DNA from: Chloroflexota bacterium
GTDB taxonomy: Bacteria; Chloroflexota; UBA6077; FW602-bin22; JACPRP01
Assembly: GCA_016189905.1 (NCBI GenBank)
Contig: JACPRP010000061.1
Location: 1 to 38,573 of the forward strand
DNA: 38,573 bases
Direction: 5' to 3'
The notes beneath the pieces are model-generated. The model worked only from the letters and a program-made list of their open reading frames with translations, was not told the origin of the DNA and ran no database searches. Positions 1-8,973 of this stretch are shown in pieces. Each line of letters begins with the position of its first letter. Within the stretch, counting starts at the first letter, position 1. Position numbers and translations under genes: made by a program.

Positions 1-1404
1 ATGTATCTCTATGCGCTCGGGCACCACGACGTGCACCCTCGTTACTTCATAGCCACTAGTCCAGCATGGATGATGCTTGTTGCTGCCGGTTTGGCCGAGC
101 TATTGCGTCGCCGATGGATGATCCTCTTGGCTGGAGGAGCAGTGGTAGCCGTTAGTGGCTTTGCGCTGTTCGCCTACTACACGGATCAGCGCTTCGCGCG
201 GGACGATTGGCGCTCGGCGGTGCGCTACATTCTTTCGCACGAGCGGTCAAATGATGCCATTGTGGTGGACGGACCGTATACTGAGCCTATTGTTGACTAC
301 TATCATAAAGATGGCGCTGCCACTATCTACAGACTGACAGATAAAGGCCCACCGACACCGGAGGAAATTCGGACCCTGCTGTCCGAACTGTCCGGCAAGC
401 ATCGCACTATCTGGCTTCTCTTTTGGCAGGCGTTTTACAATGACCCTCAGCACGTAGCCGCCGAATGGCTGGATAGCCATGGGGCTTTGATGGATCAGCA
501 AGGCTTCCGCGGTGTCTCCTTGCTCAGGCGGTATTCTACGACTCCCGTGGTGCTGAAAGCAGACGTCTCCCCGTCGCGTCTGGTAGGGGTTACTCTGGAG
601 GATAAGGTGGGACTGCTTGGTTACGACCTAGATGAGAGCGATGTCGCCGAGTTGAGCCAACTGTACGTCACCATTTACTGGCAGGTGTTGCGACCTGTCG
701 ACGCCAACCTCCGCGTTTTCGTGCACCTCATTAATTCTGCATACACGGCTTGGGGCATCGCCGATGGCCGACCAGGCTATTACCGCTTCCCAACTGACCG
801 ATGGCAGCCGGGGACAATCATTCGAGACGAATACACGGTGCCCGTACTTTCAGGAACGCCGCCAGGGGACTATAGGTTGGACGTTGGAATGTATGACGAG
901 GCTACAGGCCAGCGCCTCCGTACCTCAGACCCGAATGGCGACCACCTGGTGCTTGGGCCGGTGACCATTCCCCGACAACAGATCCAGCCGCGCCCTGCAA
1001 ATACGACAGGCGTGACGTTTGGGGATCACATTGAACTGCTCGGCTACGAGACCGCTGCTGCCATCCCACCGGGCGGGACATTGCCCGTGATGCTGTTCTG
1101 GCGAGCTAACGGTCCAGTGGAACAGGATTATAAGGTGTTCGTGCATCTCACCGACCGCTCCGGACGCCCACTGGCGCAGAGCGATAGCCAGCCCGCGGAC
1201 GCTTCCTATCCTACGAGCCGCTGGGAAAGCGGCTACACCGTGCGGGACCAGTACCGCCTGCAGTTGCCGTCCGACCTGCCAGAGGGGGAGTATGTTCTAC
1301 GGGTAGGAATGTACGTGGAAGCGACCGGAGCACGTTTGCCCGTGCGTGGAACAAAACGCGGGAGTGGCTACTTCGACTTTGCCTCGGTGCGGGTCGGCCA
1401 GTAG
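1..1404 (+). CDS. GT39-like membrane glycosyltransferase, C-terminal part (5' end cut by window)
   Basis: This is the C-terminal 467 residues of a probable polyprenyl-phosphate-sugar-dependent GT-C glycosyltransferase; the reading frame is open to the window edge and the N-terminal catalytic membrane region is missing. Visible are two hydrophobic segments (about residues 21-35 and 41-60), then the lumenal stretch 'DDWRSAVRYIL' that follows the last helix in GT39-like proteins, with a small alpha/beta region to about 180. Two copies of a beta-rich module follow (about 194-322 and 335-465), each with a G(D/E)xxxLLGY start, a (Y/F)W strand, 'VFVHL' and a 'PPGDYRLDVGMY'-type end. The same module occurs on other membrane proteins of this window. 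The ATG at position 1 is unlikely to be the true start. The gene is followed after 181 bases by a codirectional DUF2079-like gene. Family call is firm; donor and acceptor are unknown. Confidence 0.75.
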   Translation: MYLYALGHHDVHPRYFIATSPAWMMLVAAGLAELLRRRWMILLAGGAVVAVSGFALFAYYTDQRFARDDWRSAVRYILSHERSNDAIVVDGPYTEPIVDYYHKDGAATIYRLTDKGPPTPEEIRTLLSELSGKHRTIWLLFWQAFYNDPQHVAAEWLDSHGALMDQQGFRGVSLLRRYSTTPVVLKADVSPSRLVGVTLEDKVGLLGYDLDESDVAELSQLYVTIYWQVLRPVDANLRVFVHLINSAYTAWGIADGRPGYYRFPTDRWQPGTIIRDEYTVPVLSGTPPGDYRLDVGMYDEATGQRLRTSDPNGDHLVLGPVTIPRQQIQPRPANTTGVTFGDHIELLGYETAAAIPPGGTLPVMLFWRANGPVEQDYKVFVHLTDRSGRPLAQSDSQPADASYPTSRWESGYTVRDQYRLQLPSDLPEGEYVLRVGMYVEATGARLPVRGTKRGSGYFDFASVRVGQ

Positions 1405-1440
1405 CCCCAATAGCAGTTTGCATTTTGATATGGCTACCCG

Positions 1441-1494
1441 TAGCGCGGGGGCTCGTCCCCCGCTGGGCGGGGCGGGGGGCGAGCCCCCGCGCTA
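1441..1494. repeat. GC-rich palindromic repeat (REP-like hairpin)
   Basis: Perfect 15-base inverted arms, TAGCGCGGGGGCTCG at 1441-1455 and its complement at 1480-1494. The inner TCCCCCGC and GCGGGGCGGGGGG can extend the stem imperfectly. It sits in the 181-base gap between two codirectional genes and has no T-run, so it resembles a dispersed REP-type element more than an intrinsic terminator. Confidence 0.65.
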
Positions 1495-1585
1495 CATTGC
1501 ATACGCTCGGTATATCGGTGGCTGCTCCGCTAGCCAAAATCCTTTGCAAGCTGCTAAATTGTCGTGGCATTGGGACCTTGCGCAG

Positions 1586-3565
1586 ATGGTGAGTGGAATG
1601 AGCTTCGTCGAGCCGATCATAATATTCGGGGTGGGGATTGCCGCTGGCGTCGGCGGCACGGCCGTTCTGCGGCGAGGCCCTCGGTTTCATATCGGGAGAG
1701 ACGCTGCGCAGTGGCTGGCTTTCCTGCTCGTTCTGGCCTGGGCGGTGTTATTGGGCACGCTGGCCGTGCTGAAGCAGCTTGCCTTCCATACCGGCGCCTA
1801 TGACCTGGGAATCTTCGATCAGATGATCTGGAACTCGGCGCAGGGGCGGTTGTTCGAGAACTCCGTGATGGCCGATTCGCCGAGCTTCCTCGGCCATCAC
1901 TTCTCGCCGATTCTGATCGTTCTGGTGCCGCTTTACTGGGTTTATCCCAACCCGGCCGCACTACTGGCTGCTCAGGCGCTGCTCCTCGCCCTGGCTGGCC
2001 TGCCGATCTTCTGGATGGCGCGTGATTCTCTGCGGAGCCCTGGCCTGGCCCTCGCGGTGCTGCTCGCGTATCTGCTCCATCCGGCCACGGCTTACATCGC
2101 TCTTTTCGATTTCCACGAGGTCGCCTTTGCCCCCCTGCTGCTGGCGCTGGCGCTGTATCTGTTGCTGCGGCAGCGCTACTTACTGTTCGGCATCGCGCTC
2201 GGTGTGGCGTTTCTTGTCAAAGAGGATATTGGACTGGTGGGCGCGGCGACTGGCATGTTTATCGCGTTTTTCCAACGTCATCGCCTGGCGGGTCTTGGCC
2301 TGGCTGTTGGCGGCATAGTCTGGACGTTGCTCCTGGTCCGCTATGTCATCCCCAGCTTCCATCCCAGCGGCGAGTACTACTTCTCCGCGCTCTACGCGAA
2401 CCTGGGCGGCACGCCGCGGGAGGTTCTGGTCAATATCCTGCGCCACCCCGATTCTGTGTTGGCGCAGATGCTGACCTCCAACAAGCAAGCCTATCTGCTG
2501 CAAATGCTCGCCCCACTTGGCGCCCTGCCGCTGCTCGGATGGCCGGTTCTAATCATCGGCCTGCCAGCAGTTCTCTCGCTTCTGCTGTCTGCCAATCTTC
2601 CTCCCGATCTCATCCAGTACCAGTACAGCGCCAGCATACTGCCGCCATTGCTTGTGGCCTGTGTGCTGGGGCTTCGCCTGCTTCGAGAACGGACCATCGC
2701 TCGCTGGCCAGGGGTAGTGCCGGGCCTTGGGTTATTCGTGGTCACCACGGCTATCCTGAGCGCATACCTGTATGGGCCGCTGCCGTTGGCTCGCCGCTTT
2801 ACACCGGAGAATTATCGACAGGCGCCTCGTCTGGAGGCCGTGCGCCAGTTGATCGCGCAAATCCCGCCGCAGGCGAGCGTGATCGCTCAGTCAGACCTGG
2901 TCCCGCAGCTCAGCCACCGTAGCGTTATCCAGTTGTTCAATTTCGCCGATCCGGCGCTGCATCCCGATTACTATCTCATCGATATGGATCCCAAGGCATC
3001 GCGCTTCCCGATCCAACAGGACGACGATCGCTCATACTTGAAGGGCATAACTCGCGTCACTTCTGACGCCGAGTACCGGTTGGTGGCTGACCGGGAAGGC
3101 TACCTGCTATTCAAGCGCGGAGCCGTCGATGTCGGGCAGCGGGTCGGGGTCACGTTCGGCGATCAGATCACGCTCGAGGGATACAGCCTGGCCAATCGGC
3201 AGATATCCCCCGGCGGTAAGCTCAGACTAACGCTGTACTTGCGGGCGACAAGAAAGCTGGCTGCCAACTACAGCCTCTTCGCGCAGTTGCTGGATGACAC
3301 CGGCAAGCTCTGGGGCCAGCACGACGGTTACCCTACGACCGAATATCTGCCTACGTCCGACTGGGAACCCGGACGCGTCCTGCGTGCCGACTGGGAGGTT
3401 CCAGTCGCCCCCGATGCGCCAGCCGGTGCCTTCCACCTGCTCATCGGTCTCTACGACCTGACGACGATGCAACGCCTGCCACTCGGAAACGGTGACTTTG
3501 AACGACAGGGCGATGCCATCGTCCTACACGTGCCACGGCCAAGTGAACGTCGTTCGGATGGCTAG
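1586..3565 (+). CDS. DUF2079-type polytopic membrane protein with C-terminal beta-sandwich module
   Basis: A predicted membrane protein of 659 residues resembling DUF2079 proteins, a GT-C-like family of uncertain biochemical role. The signature stretch 'GAYDLGIFDQMIWN' lies near residue 70-85, followed by 'GHHFSPILI' and 'DFHEVAFAPLLL', and roughly ten hydrophobic segments fill the first 400 residues. An extracytoplasmic part follows. Residues about 520-650 form one copy of the module shared with neighbouring GT39-like proteins ('VTFGDQITLEGYSL', 'LWGQHDGYP', 'GAFHLLIGLYDLTT'). The frame is open from 1346, but the upstream part overlaps the preceding gene and runs through a palindromic repeat, so the ATG at 1586 or 1598 is the likely start; neither has a strong SD. 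It ends 26 bases before the convergent gene. Fold assignment is good; substrate unknown. Confidence 0.75.
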   Translation: MVSGMSFVEPIIIFGVGIAAGVGGTAVLRRGPRFHIGRDAAQWLAFLLVLAWAVLLGTLAVLKQLAFHTGAYDLGIFDQMIWNSAQGRLFENSVMADSPSFLGHHFSPILIVLVPLYWVYPNPAALLAAQALLLALAGLPIFWMARDSLRSPGLALAVLLAYLLHPATAYIALFDFHEVAFAPLLLALALYLLLRQRYLLFGIALGVAFLVKEDIGLVGAATGMFIAFFQRHRLAGLGLAVGGIVWTLLLVRYVIPSFHPSGEYYFSALYANLGGTPREVLVNILRHPDSVLAQMLTSNKQAYLLQMLAPLGALPLLGWPVLIIGLPAVLSLLLSANLPPDLIQYQYSASILPPLLVACVLGLRLLRERTIARWPGVVPGLGLFVVTTAILSAYLYGPLPLARRFTPENYRQAPRLEAVRQLIAQIPPQASVIAQSDLVPQLSHRSVIQLFNFADPALHPDYYLIDMDPKASRFPIQQDDDRSYLKGITRVTSDAEYRLVADREGYLLFKRGAVDVGQRVGVTFGDQITLEGYSLANRQISPGGKLRLTLYLRATRKLAANYSLFAQLLDDTGKLWGQHDGYPTTEYLPTSDWEPGRVLRADWEVPVAPDAPAGAFHLLIGLYDLTTMQRLPLGNGDFERQGDAIVLHVPRPSERRSDG

Positions 3566-3591
3566 GGCACGTCGATCTGATCCCCGATTAT

Positions 3592-6033
3592 TTACCTGCC
3601 ATCGTCGATCTTGATGCTCTGCAGCTCAACCGTGTCCCCCGCCAGGCGAGAGCCCGCCACCGGTAGTCGTTCCATCGTCGACAGCAGATACATACCCACC
3701 CGCGGATGATAGTCGCCCGGTGGGGTGGTAGGATCGATTCGTACGCTATATTTGTCCACGACCACCTCGCCCGACCGCCAGCGGCTCGTGGGGTAGGCGC
3801 CACCGAGAGGCTGGCTATCCGCCTGACCCCATGGCTTACCTTTGTTGTCCGCCAGATGGACGAACACGGTGTAATCTCGATCGAGAGAACGCAAGGCTTG
3901 CCAGTAGAGGGTGATCTCGACGGTATCGGAAGGCCGATAAGTGCGCTTCGGGAAAGACAGCTTGATAGGGTTGTCTGTCAAGGCGGTCAACGTGCTGGTG
4001 CTCTCCAATTGATACGAATCGATATCGAGGTCATAACCTAGCAGGACGATGCCATCGCCCAGTCGTTGCCCCAGAGAATGGCGCATCTTCAAATCTTCCA
4101 CGTTGACGCCACCAACGCGCACCTCCCCGATCGGAGCCCCGCCCCCGGCGATGCTGCCACCTGGTCCCTTTGCAAGCAGTGGCTGAGGATCGCCGGTAGG
4201 GTAAAGGCCGACCCGAAGCGTGTAATCGCCAGGCGGGATAGCGGCCGGGACGACCAGTGCGATGCGGTCCTCCACGAACTTGCCCTCCTGCCACCCAGCC
4301 GTCGGCTCGCTGCCGCCAAGAGGCTCTCGGTCGGCTCCCGCCCAACGGCGGCCGCCCGCATCCACCAGTTGCAGAAAAACCGTGTACCTCTCTGATATCG
4401 ATCTGAGCGCCTGCCATCGCAGTCCCACGGCGACTGCGTCTCCTGGCTGTGCGGTGGATCGACGCTGTTGCGCCGCTGTCAAGCGCAAAATCGGCAAGTT
4501 TTCTCTCGCATCGAACTCGAAGGCTGTATCCTGCCACCCGTCTTGTGTCGGAGGAACGTAGGCGATCAAACGGGTCGGTCCTATTTGAACCTCGTCGGAC
4601 TTGTACCAGTGCGTGTCCAGCCATTCCTCCAGCGGATACGCTGGATCTCGCTGCCGCGTCTGGTACATCGCCAGCCAGACCCTGGGGTAGCGCGGCAGAA
4701 TCGCTTTGGCATCTTCCAGCGACAAATCGCGCAGGCTATACGTGGTCGGCGCCTTCCCTTTGTAATGCGTGGTGAAGTAGCCGATCTGCCAGAATGCCTG
4801 GAACACCACCGCCTCCTCAGGCCGCGCCACCTTTTCGACGTATTCCGTCAGAGTGATAGCGTCGTCTTCCACGACGTAAGGCTCTGCCTGATACAGCCCC
4901 AGCAGGGCGTAGGCTGAAGCGACCAGGGCGATCGACACGCCGGCCCTGGTCAACCAGCGTCGATTGTCACGGAGCACGGCGGCCAGGAGTAATAAATATG
5001 GAGGAATACAAAAAATGAGGAATCGTGGCCGGACGGCGTAGGGCATGAACACGAAAACCACCAGCGACGCGGCGATCGGCACCGCGACAGCGCAGACCGG
5101 GAGGCTTAAGACCCGCCAGCGCCGGCGAAGGCCGTGCCGGCCAGCCGCGAGCGCCAGGACCCACACGACGAACAGGGCCAGCGCCATCGGCCGGGCTATT
5201 CCGATGCTCAGATAATCTCCGACGTTGAGTGGTATCCAGTATTGCTCGACGATGCCTTGAACGTCTTGCGGCCAGGGGGCATTGGAAATGATGCCAGCTG
5301 TGACTCTAGCGGAGGTCAGCGCCGCGAAAAACAGCCACGGCAGAAAGACGATGCCGGCTGCCCCACCGGCGATTATGCAGTGAAACAACCGCCGGTCGGC
5401 CCGGCGATGAAGAAATACGACGTAGACCGCTTCCGCCAGGACGAGCGCCAGGCCGTAGTAGTGGGTGTAGATCAGGAGTGACGTGGCGATGAAATATGCC
5501 AGCCAATCCTGGCGCCGGTCGCGTTGCAGGGCAATGGCCAGGGCGCAGGCCGATGCCAGCGCCAGCGTCGCCAGCAAGATGTACATCCTGGGCATACGCG
5601 AGTAATGAACCAGGGCGGGCGAGGCGGCGACAAACAGCGAGCCGAGCATTCCGACGCGCCGGTCCATGATGTGTTTACCAATGATGTACGTCAACGGCAC
5701 CGCCAGAACGCCGATCAGTACCGATAGCATCCTGGTAGCCAGCTCGCTTTGCCCTGCGAGCAGCATCCAGAAATGCAGCAGGTAATAATAGAGTGGCGGA
5801 TGGCCATCCAGCACACGTTCGCGGGCGATGGTCACCAGGTCCTGGCGCGCGGCGTAGACGCTATACGCGTAGTCCCCCTGCAGCGACAGGCTTGCCAGGT
5901 CGTAGACCCGCAGGGCGAACGCCAGCAGGAAGACGAGTAGCAGAGGACCCATCGATTGCCACGCCCAGCCGCGTGTCTCTTGAGCTTTTTCAGATTGTGC
6001 CAGTCCTTCCTGTATCATGGGAATCCGCAGCAC
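3592..6033 (-). CDS. GT39-like membrane glycosyltransferase with two C-terminal beta modules
   Basis: An 813-residue GT-C glycosyltransferase of the PMT/ArnT type, expected to move a sugar from a polyprenyl-phosphate donor on the outer face of the membrane. N-terminal features are the first helix 'LLLVFLLAFALRVYDL', the first loop 'LQGDYAYSVYAARQDL', 'HPPLYYYLLHFWM', 'ELATRMLSVLIG' and 'SRMPRMYIL', followed by about ten helices to residue ~390. In the first loop the usual Asp-Glu pair reads Asp-Tyr, so one conserved acid is missing. Two beta-rich modules follow (about 500-640, divergent, and 655-810, canonical with 'LLGYDLD' and 'YTVFVHLADNKGKPWGQAD'). The start is GTG at 6033 behind GGAGGGG; an in-frame ATG at 6018 lacks an SD. 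It lies 91 bases downstream of the glycosidase gene on the same strand, so the two may be cotranscribed. Confidence 0.8.
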   Translation of the reverse strand: MLRIPMIQEGLAQSEKAQETRGWAWQSMGPLLLVFLLAFALRVYDLASLSLQGDYAYSVYAARQDLVTIARERVLDGHPPLYYYLLHFWMLLAGQSELATRMLSVLIGVLAVPLTYIIGKHIMDRRVGMLGSLFVAASPALVHYSRMPRMYILLATLALASACALAIALQRDRRQDWLAYFIATSLLIYTHYYGLALVLAEAVYVVFLHRRADRRLFHCIIAGGAAGIVFLPWLFFAALTSARVTAGIISNAPWPQDVQGIVEQYWIPLNVGDYLSIGIARPMALALFVVWVLALAAGRHGLRRRWRVLSLPVCAVAVPIAASLVVFVFMPYAVRPRFLIFCIPPYLLLLAAVLRDNRRWLTRAGVSIALVASAYALLGLYQAEPYVVEDDAITLTEYVEKVARPEEAVVFQAFWQIGYFTTHYKGKAPTTYSLRDLSLEDAKAILPRYPRVWLAMYQTRQRDPAYPLEEWLDTHWYKSDEVQIGPTRLIAYVPPTQDGWQDTAFEFDARENLPILRLTAAQQRRSTAQPGDAVAVGLRWQALRSISERYTVFLQLVDAGGRRWAGADREPLGGSEPTAGWQEGKFVEDRIALVVPAAIPPGDYTLRVGLYPTGDPQPLLAKGPGGSIAGGGAPIGEVRVGGVNVEDLKMRHSLGQRLGDGIVLLGYDLDIDSYQLESTSTLTALTDNPIKLSFPKRTYRPSDTVEITLYWQALRSLDRDYTVFVHLADNKGKPWGQADSQPLGGAYPTSRWRSGEVVVDKYSVRIDPTTPPGDYHPRVGMYLLSTMERLPVAGSRLAGDTVELQSIKIDDGR

Positions 6034-6083
6034 TTCCCCTCCGTGCCTACTCTACTCTGAAAATAGATTTTCATCCCTGGTGG

Positions 6084-6100
6084 TCCTTCCTCGCGAAGGA
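6084..6100. repeat. Short inverted repeat between two reverse genes
   Basis: TCCTTC (6084-6089) and GAAGGA (6095-6100) can form a 6-bp hairpin with a 5-base loop, just past the stop of the glycosidase gene in its direction of reading. No T-run follows directly, so terminator activity is doubtful. The core matches the loop end of the longer palindrome at 8892-8929, suggesting a degenerate copy of that element. Confidence 0.35.
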
Positions 6101-6124
6101 TGGGTAACTCCGTGTTGCCGGTAC

Positions 6125-8848
6125 CTACCGCCGTATGCCATACCTCAGCTTCACCACACCGCCGTCGCTCGGCACCACTAGCCGTCCATCGCGAATCTCG
6201 ACGCCGGGCGGCCCGTCAATCGACGACGGAGTGCGTGGCAGCTTCCAGCCGAAGCCCTCAGACGGCCGCGCCGAACCCTCGATCTTCAATGTCAGCATTC
6301 CTTCCCAATCAGGCCTGCCCGTGTCGATATCGCTTTCGACGAGGGCTGTGAGGATGCCGAACTCGGTCGGCGCCGCCTTAACGCCGACGACCTTGCCGGC
6401 GGCCAGCCATGATGCCGGCACGCCGGCGAACAGCTCCAGTTTCTCCCCCTGTCGCATTACCAGCATCTCTCGGATCAAGGTGGCGTACGCCGACGCGGCC
6501 CACGCGTGGGGCATGTCCCCGCCGGAGATTCCGCCGTGCGTGGGGCTTACCTGCTCGGCCCACGCGTAGGTTCCCGGCAAGGTCTGGTGGCTGAGGGTCC
6601 AGGCAAGAATCTGGTGCACGATGGTCTGCTGCCCGAGCCGCAGGTAATCGCGGGCCAGGCCCAGCCCGCCGTAGGGCCACCACTGGCCCCAGATGTGGAC
6701 GTAGCCGCCATCGCTCGGCGCGATCCATTTGTCATAATAGGTGGCGAATGAGCGTGTCACGAGCGGATCCTCCTTTGGGAGAACCTCGACTGGGAACAGG
6801 CTCACCGACGTGCCGCGCGCCATCGCCGAGCTCTTGATTTCTTCTGGCGCCCCGGGGATATAGTCTGGCTCGGGGCCCATCACGCTCGTGATGCTGGCAC
6901 GAATCGCCTCGCGTAGCGCGTCCGCCTCGGCGCTCATCCAGTTTGCGTCGTCCGTGTGACCAAGCTGCCTTTCGATGAACGCGGCCTCGCTCAGACCCGC
7001 GACCCCCCAGAAATCATCCCAGTAGTGGTGCCAATCGGCCGGGCCGAGGTCCTCGGCGCTTCTGCTCGGCGGCAGCAGGCCGCGAGTTTCCGTCGGGTCG
7101 TTCTGCGTCTGAGCGCGCAGCTTGCGCAGGAACTCGGCGGCGCCTTTCACCCTGGGCTCCCACTCTTTGAGGAATGAAAGGTCTCTTTCATAGCGATAGA
7201 TGGCCGCCACGAGAAAGATGGCCTGCCCCTGCGCGTCCCACTCGTCTACGGGCTCGGGCCCATCGCGGCCGATGATCGCCGGAATTCGCCCATCGGCCGC
7301 CTGGTGCGCGAAAAGGGCTGGTAGATAGCTCTCCACCCGTGCCCCGTGACCCGCGGCAAGCAGCGCCTCGCCGACAAATGCCGCGTCGCGCACCCATACC
7401 TTGGCGTGCTCCAGTGGTCCCGGACGCGGACCGTTGGGACTGAGCGCCAGTAAGAGGTAGCCGATAGACGTCTGGTAGGCGTTCACGATCTCCTGATCGG
7501 GGATGACGATGCTTGGTGCCCCGATCGCTTCTCTCCAAGCCTCGCGAGCTTCTCTCAGACCGGCCTTGGCGTCACCCATCGGGAAGGGAGCGCCAGGATC
7601 GGCGGGAAAGCTCAAAGATAGATCGAGGCCCTCTCCGGGCTGAAGACGGACGTCGAAGGCCATCAAGGCGGCGGCATCGCCAGCCGGCGCGCAGGGCAGA
7701 TTCTGTGCATTGGGAATGGAACCGGTCTGTGTCGCTTCGAGCACTTCGGCCAGCGTTCCCACGCCGTACTGAGCCGGCAACGGCGAGGCCTGCATAAACG
7801 GCTGGCCGTTCAGCCATAGGCGACCGTCGCGATCGAAGCCGGCGGCGTAGGTCGGGCGCAGGCTCGGATTGAAGCCAAGCGGACGGATGACGGCCAGCAC
7901 CCGCTCGTTTATTGCGTTGTCGGCCCCGTTGCTCATTGTCACCTGCAAACGAATAGCGTCACTGCCAGGGGCGCGGAACAGCGTCGAATTGAAGCTTAAG
8001 CCAGCCGCCTCCCATGCGGCCTGGGGGATAGGGAGAGATTTGTCGACCAGCGAGAACGTCGGCTTTGGGATCGCGAGCGCGCCGGAGGCAGGATCATATA
8101 CCAGCAGGCTCACGTTCGGCGCGGCCGGCCAGGGAGCGACGGCTCCGTCGGCGCCGAACAGGGCTCTGTTTTCGAGCCCCGGGAGACCCGTGAAGGTCCA
8201 GGCGTAATAACCGTTTCGCGTCCATCCAGGCATTGGCCACTCTGGATGCTCCGCGGCCAGCCAGCGGACATAGCTCTCCGGCGGGAGCGCGGCCCAGGGC
8301 GTGCGGGCGATCTTGACGGGCTGCTTTATTCCACCCGGTCCGCCGTTGTTCACGATGCGAAAAGCAAGCTGCAAAGTCTGGCCCGCCGCCAGTTGAATGA
8401 TCTGACTGGCGTCTCCACTGGCCGGGTCCCAGTCGAGCCTGGCGCCATCCACCCATAGCTCCGCCTTATCGTCTACCTGGGCAACGCCGAGATAGGCTAT
8501 TCCCCATTCGGCAGGCAGCGTAAACGTGGCGCGGTACCAGGCCACGCCGACGTACTCTGGCCGCCAGGCCTCACCCGGCGGGCTCTCGTTCCATTCACTG
8601 TCGTCAAAGCCGACGTCGAACCAGCGATTCACCACCCCGACGTCGCCTGGATCGGTCTGGAATCTCCACGGCAAGGTGGGTTCGATGGTCTCGGGGGATT
8701 GCGCACATTGCGTCTCTGACTCGGCTAAGGGCGGCTGGAAGTCCCCCAGGAAATACCCCGCCAGTGCGATCGCGCCTACCAGCAGCAAGCCGACGCCGAT
8801 GGCTAAAAACCCGCCTGGTCGAAACGGATTCCCGATGGGGGAGCGCAT
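6125..8848 (-). CDS. Membrane-anchored six-hairpin (alpha/alpha)6 glycosidase-like protein
   Basis: A 907-residue extracytoplasmic protein. A single membrane anchor lies at about residues 12-34 ('FLAIGVGLLLVGAIALAGYF'). Residues ~60-180 look like a jelly-roll sugar-binding domain of the GH2-N type ('WFDVGFDDSEW', 'YRATFTLP', 'AELWVDGARLDW'). After a beta-rich middle part, residues ~450-780 have the repeated helical pattern of six-hairpin glycosidases ('KVWVRDAAFVGEALLAAG', 'WHHYWDDFWGVAGLSEAA', 'YVHIWGQWWPYGGLGLA', 'HAWAASAYATLIREML'); the acidic residues near these motifs are catalytic candidates. A short beta-rich tail ends the protein. The ATG at 8848 is chosen because AAGGAGAG lies 7 bases upstream; the frame stays open to 9034 but that part covers a palindrome. 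The exact GH family could not be fixed. Confidence 0.7.
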   Translation of the reverse strand: MRSPIGNPFRPGGFLAIGVGLLLVGAIALAGYFLGDFQPPLAESETQCAQSPETIEPTLPWRFQTDPGDVGVVNRWFDVGFDDSEWNESPPGEAWRPEYVGVAWYRATFTLPAEWGIAYLGVAQVDDKAELWVDGARLDWDPASGDASQIIQLAAGQTLQLAFRIVNNGGPGGIKQPVKIARTPWAALPPESYVRWLAAEHPEWPMPGWTRNGYYAWTFTGLPGLENRALFGADGAVAPWPAAPNVSLLVYDPASGALAIPKPTFSLVDKSLPIPQAAWEAAGLSFNSTLFRAPGSDAIRLQVTMSNGADNAINERVLAVIRPLGFNPSLRPTYAAGFDRDGRLWLNGQPFMQASPLPAQYGVGTLAEVLEATQTGSIPNAQNLPCAPAGDAAALMAFDVRLQPGEGLDLSLSFPADPGAPFPMGDAKAGLREAREAWREAIGAPSIVIPDQEIVNAYQTSIGYLLLALSPNGPRPGPLEHAKVWVRDAAFVGEALLAAGHGARVESYLPALFAHQAADGRIPAIIGRDGPEPVDEWDAQGQAIFLVAAIYRYERDLSFLKEWEPRVKGAAEFLRKLRAQTQNDPTETRGLLPPSRSAEDLGPADWHHYWDDFWGVAGLSEAAFIERQLGHTDDANWMSAEADALREAIRASITSVMGPEPDYIPGAPEEIKSSAMARGTSVSLFPVEVLPKEDPLVTRSFATYYDKWIAPSDGGYVHIWGQWWPYGGLGLARDYLRLGQQTIVHQILAWTLSHQTLPGTYAWAEQVSPTHGGISGGDMPHAWAASAYATLIREMLVMRQGEKLELFAGVPASWLAAGKVVGVKAAPTEFGILTALVESDIDTGRPDWEGMLTLKIEGSARPSEGFGWKLPRTPSSIDGPPGVEIRDGRLVVPSDGGVVKLRYGIRR

Positions 8849-8855
8849 AGCAGTG

Positions 8856-8863
8856 CTCTCCTT
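8856..8863 (-). promoter_or_regulatory. Ribosome binding site fixing the glycosidase start
   Basis: AAGGAGAG on the reverse strand, 7 bases from the ATG at 8848, is a near-perfect SD and decides against the longer open frame to 9034. Confidence 0.7.
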
Positions 8864-8882
8864 GGTTGCATACTGGATGACG

Positions 8883-8929
8883 GTCGGGTCCAGCCCGACG
8901 CGTCCTTCCACCGAAGGACGCGTCGGGCT
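8883..8929. repeat. Perfect 17-bp palindrome with competing third arm in a 5' leader
   Basis: AGCCCGACGCGTCCTTC at 8892-8908 and its exact complement at 8913-8929 flank a 4-base loop. GTCGGG at 8883-8888 is also complementary to CCCGAC at 8894-8899, so the reverse-strand leader RNA could form either of two exclusive hairpins. The structure lies 20-80 bases upstream of the glycosidase SD. It may be a REP-type DNA element, an RNA control element, or both. Confidence 0.55.
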
Positions 8930-8964
8930 CGGCCACGCCATTTGCGAGAAGATCGACGAGAAAG

Positions 8965-8973
8965 AGTATAACA
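8965..8973 (-). promoter_or_regulatory. Possible extended -10 promoter for the glycosidase gene
   Basis: On the reverse strand TGT-TATACT matches an extended -10 (TGn-TATAAT type). No convincing -35 box is seen at 17-18 bases. A transcript from here would carry a leader of about 110 bases holding the 17-bp palindrome. Confidence 0.35.

Noticed and set aside
1346..1585. Upstream in-frame extension of the DUF2079-like gene
   Set aside because: It overlaps the preceding gene and runs through a palindromic repeat; the sequence lacks any conserved character.
6084..6124. Intrinsic terminator for the glycosidase gene
   Set aside because: The 6-bp hairpin is not followed by a T-run on the reverse strand, so only a repeat was reported.
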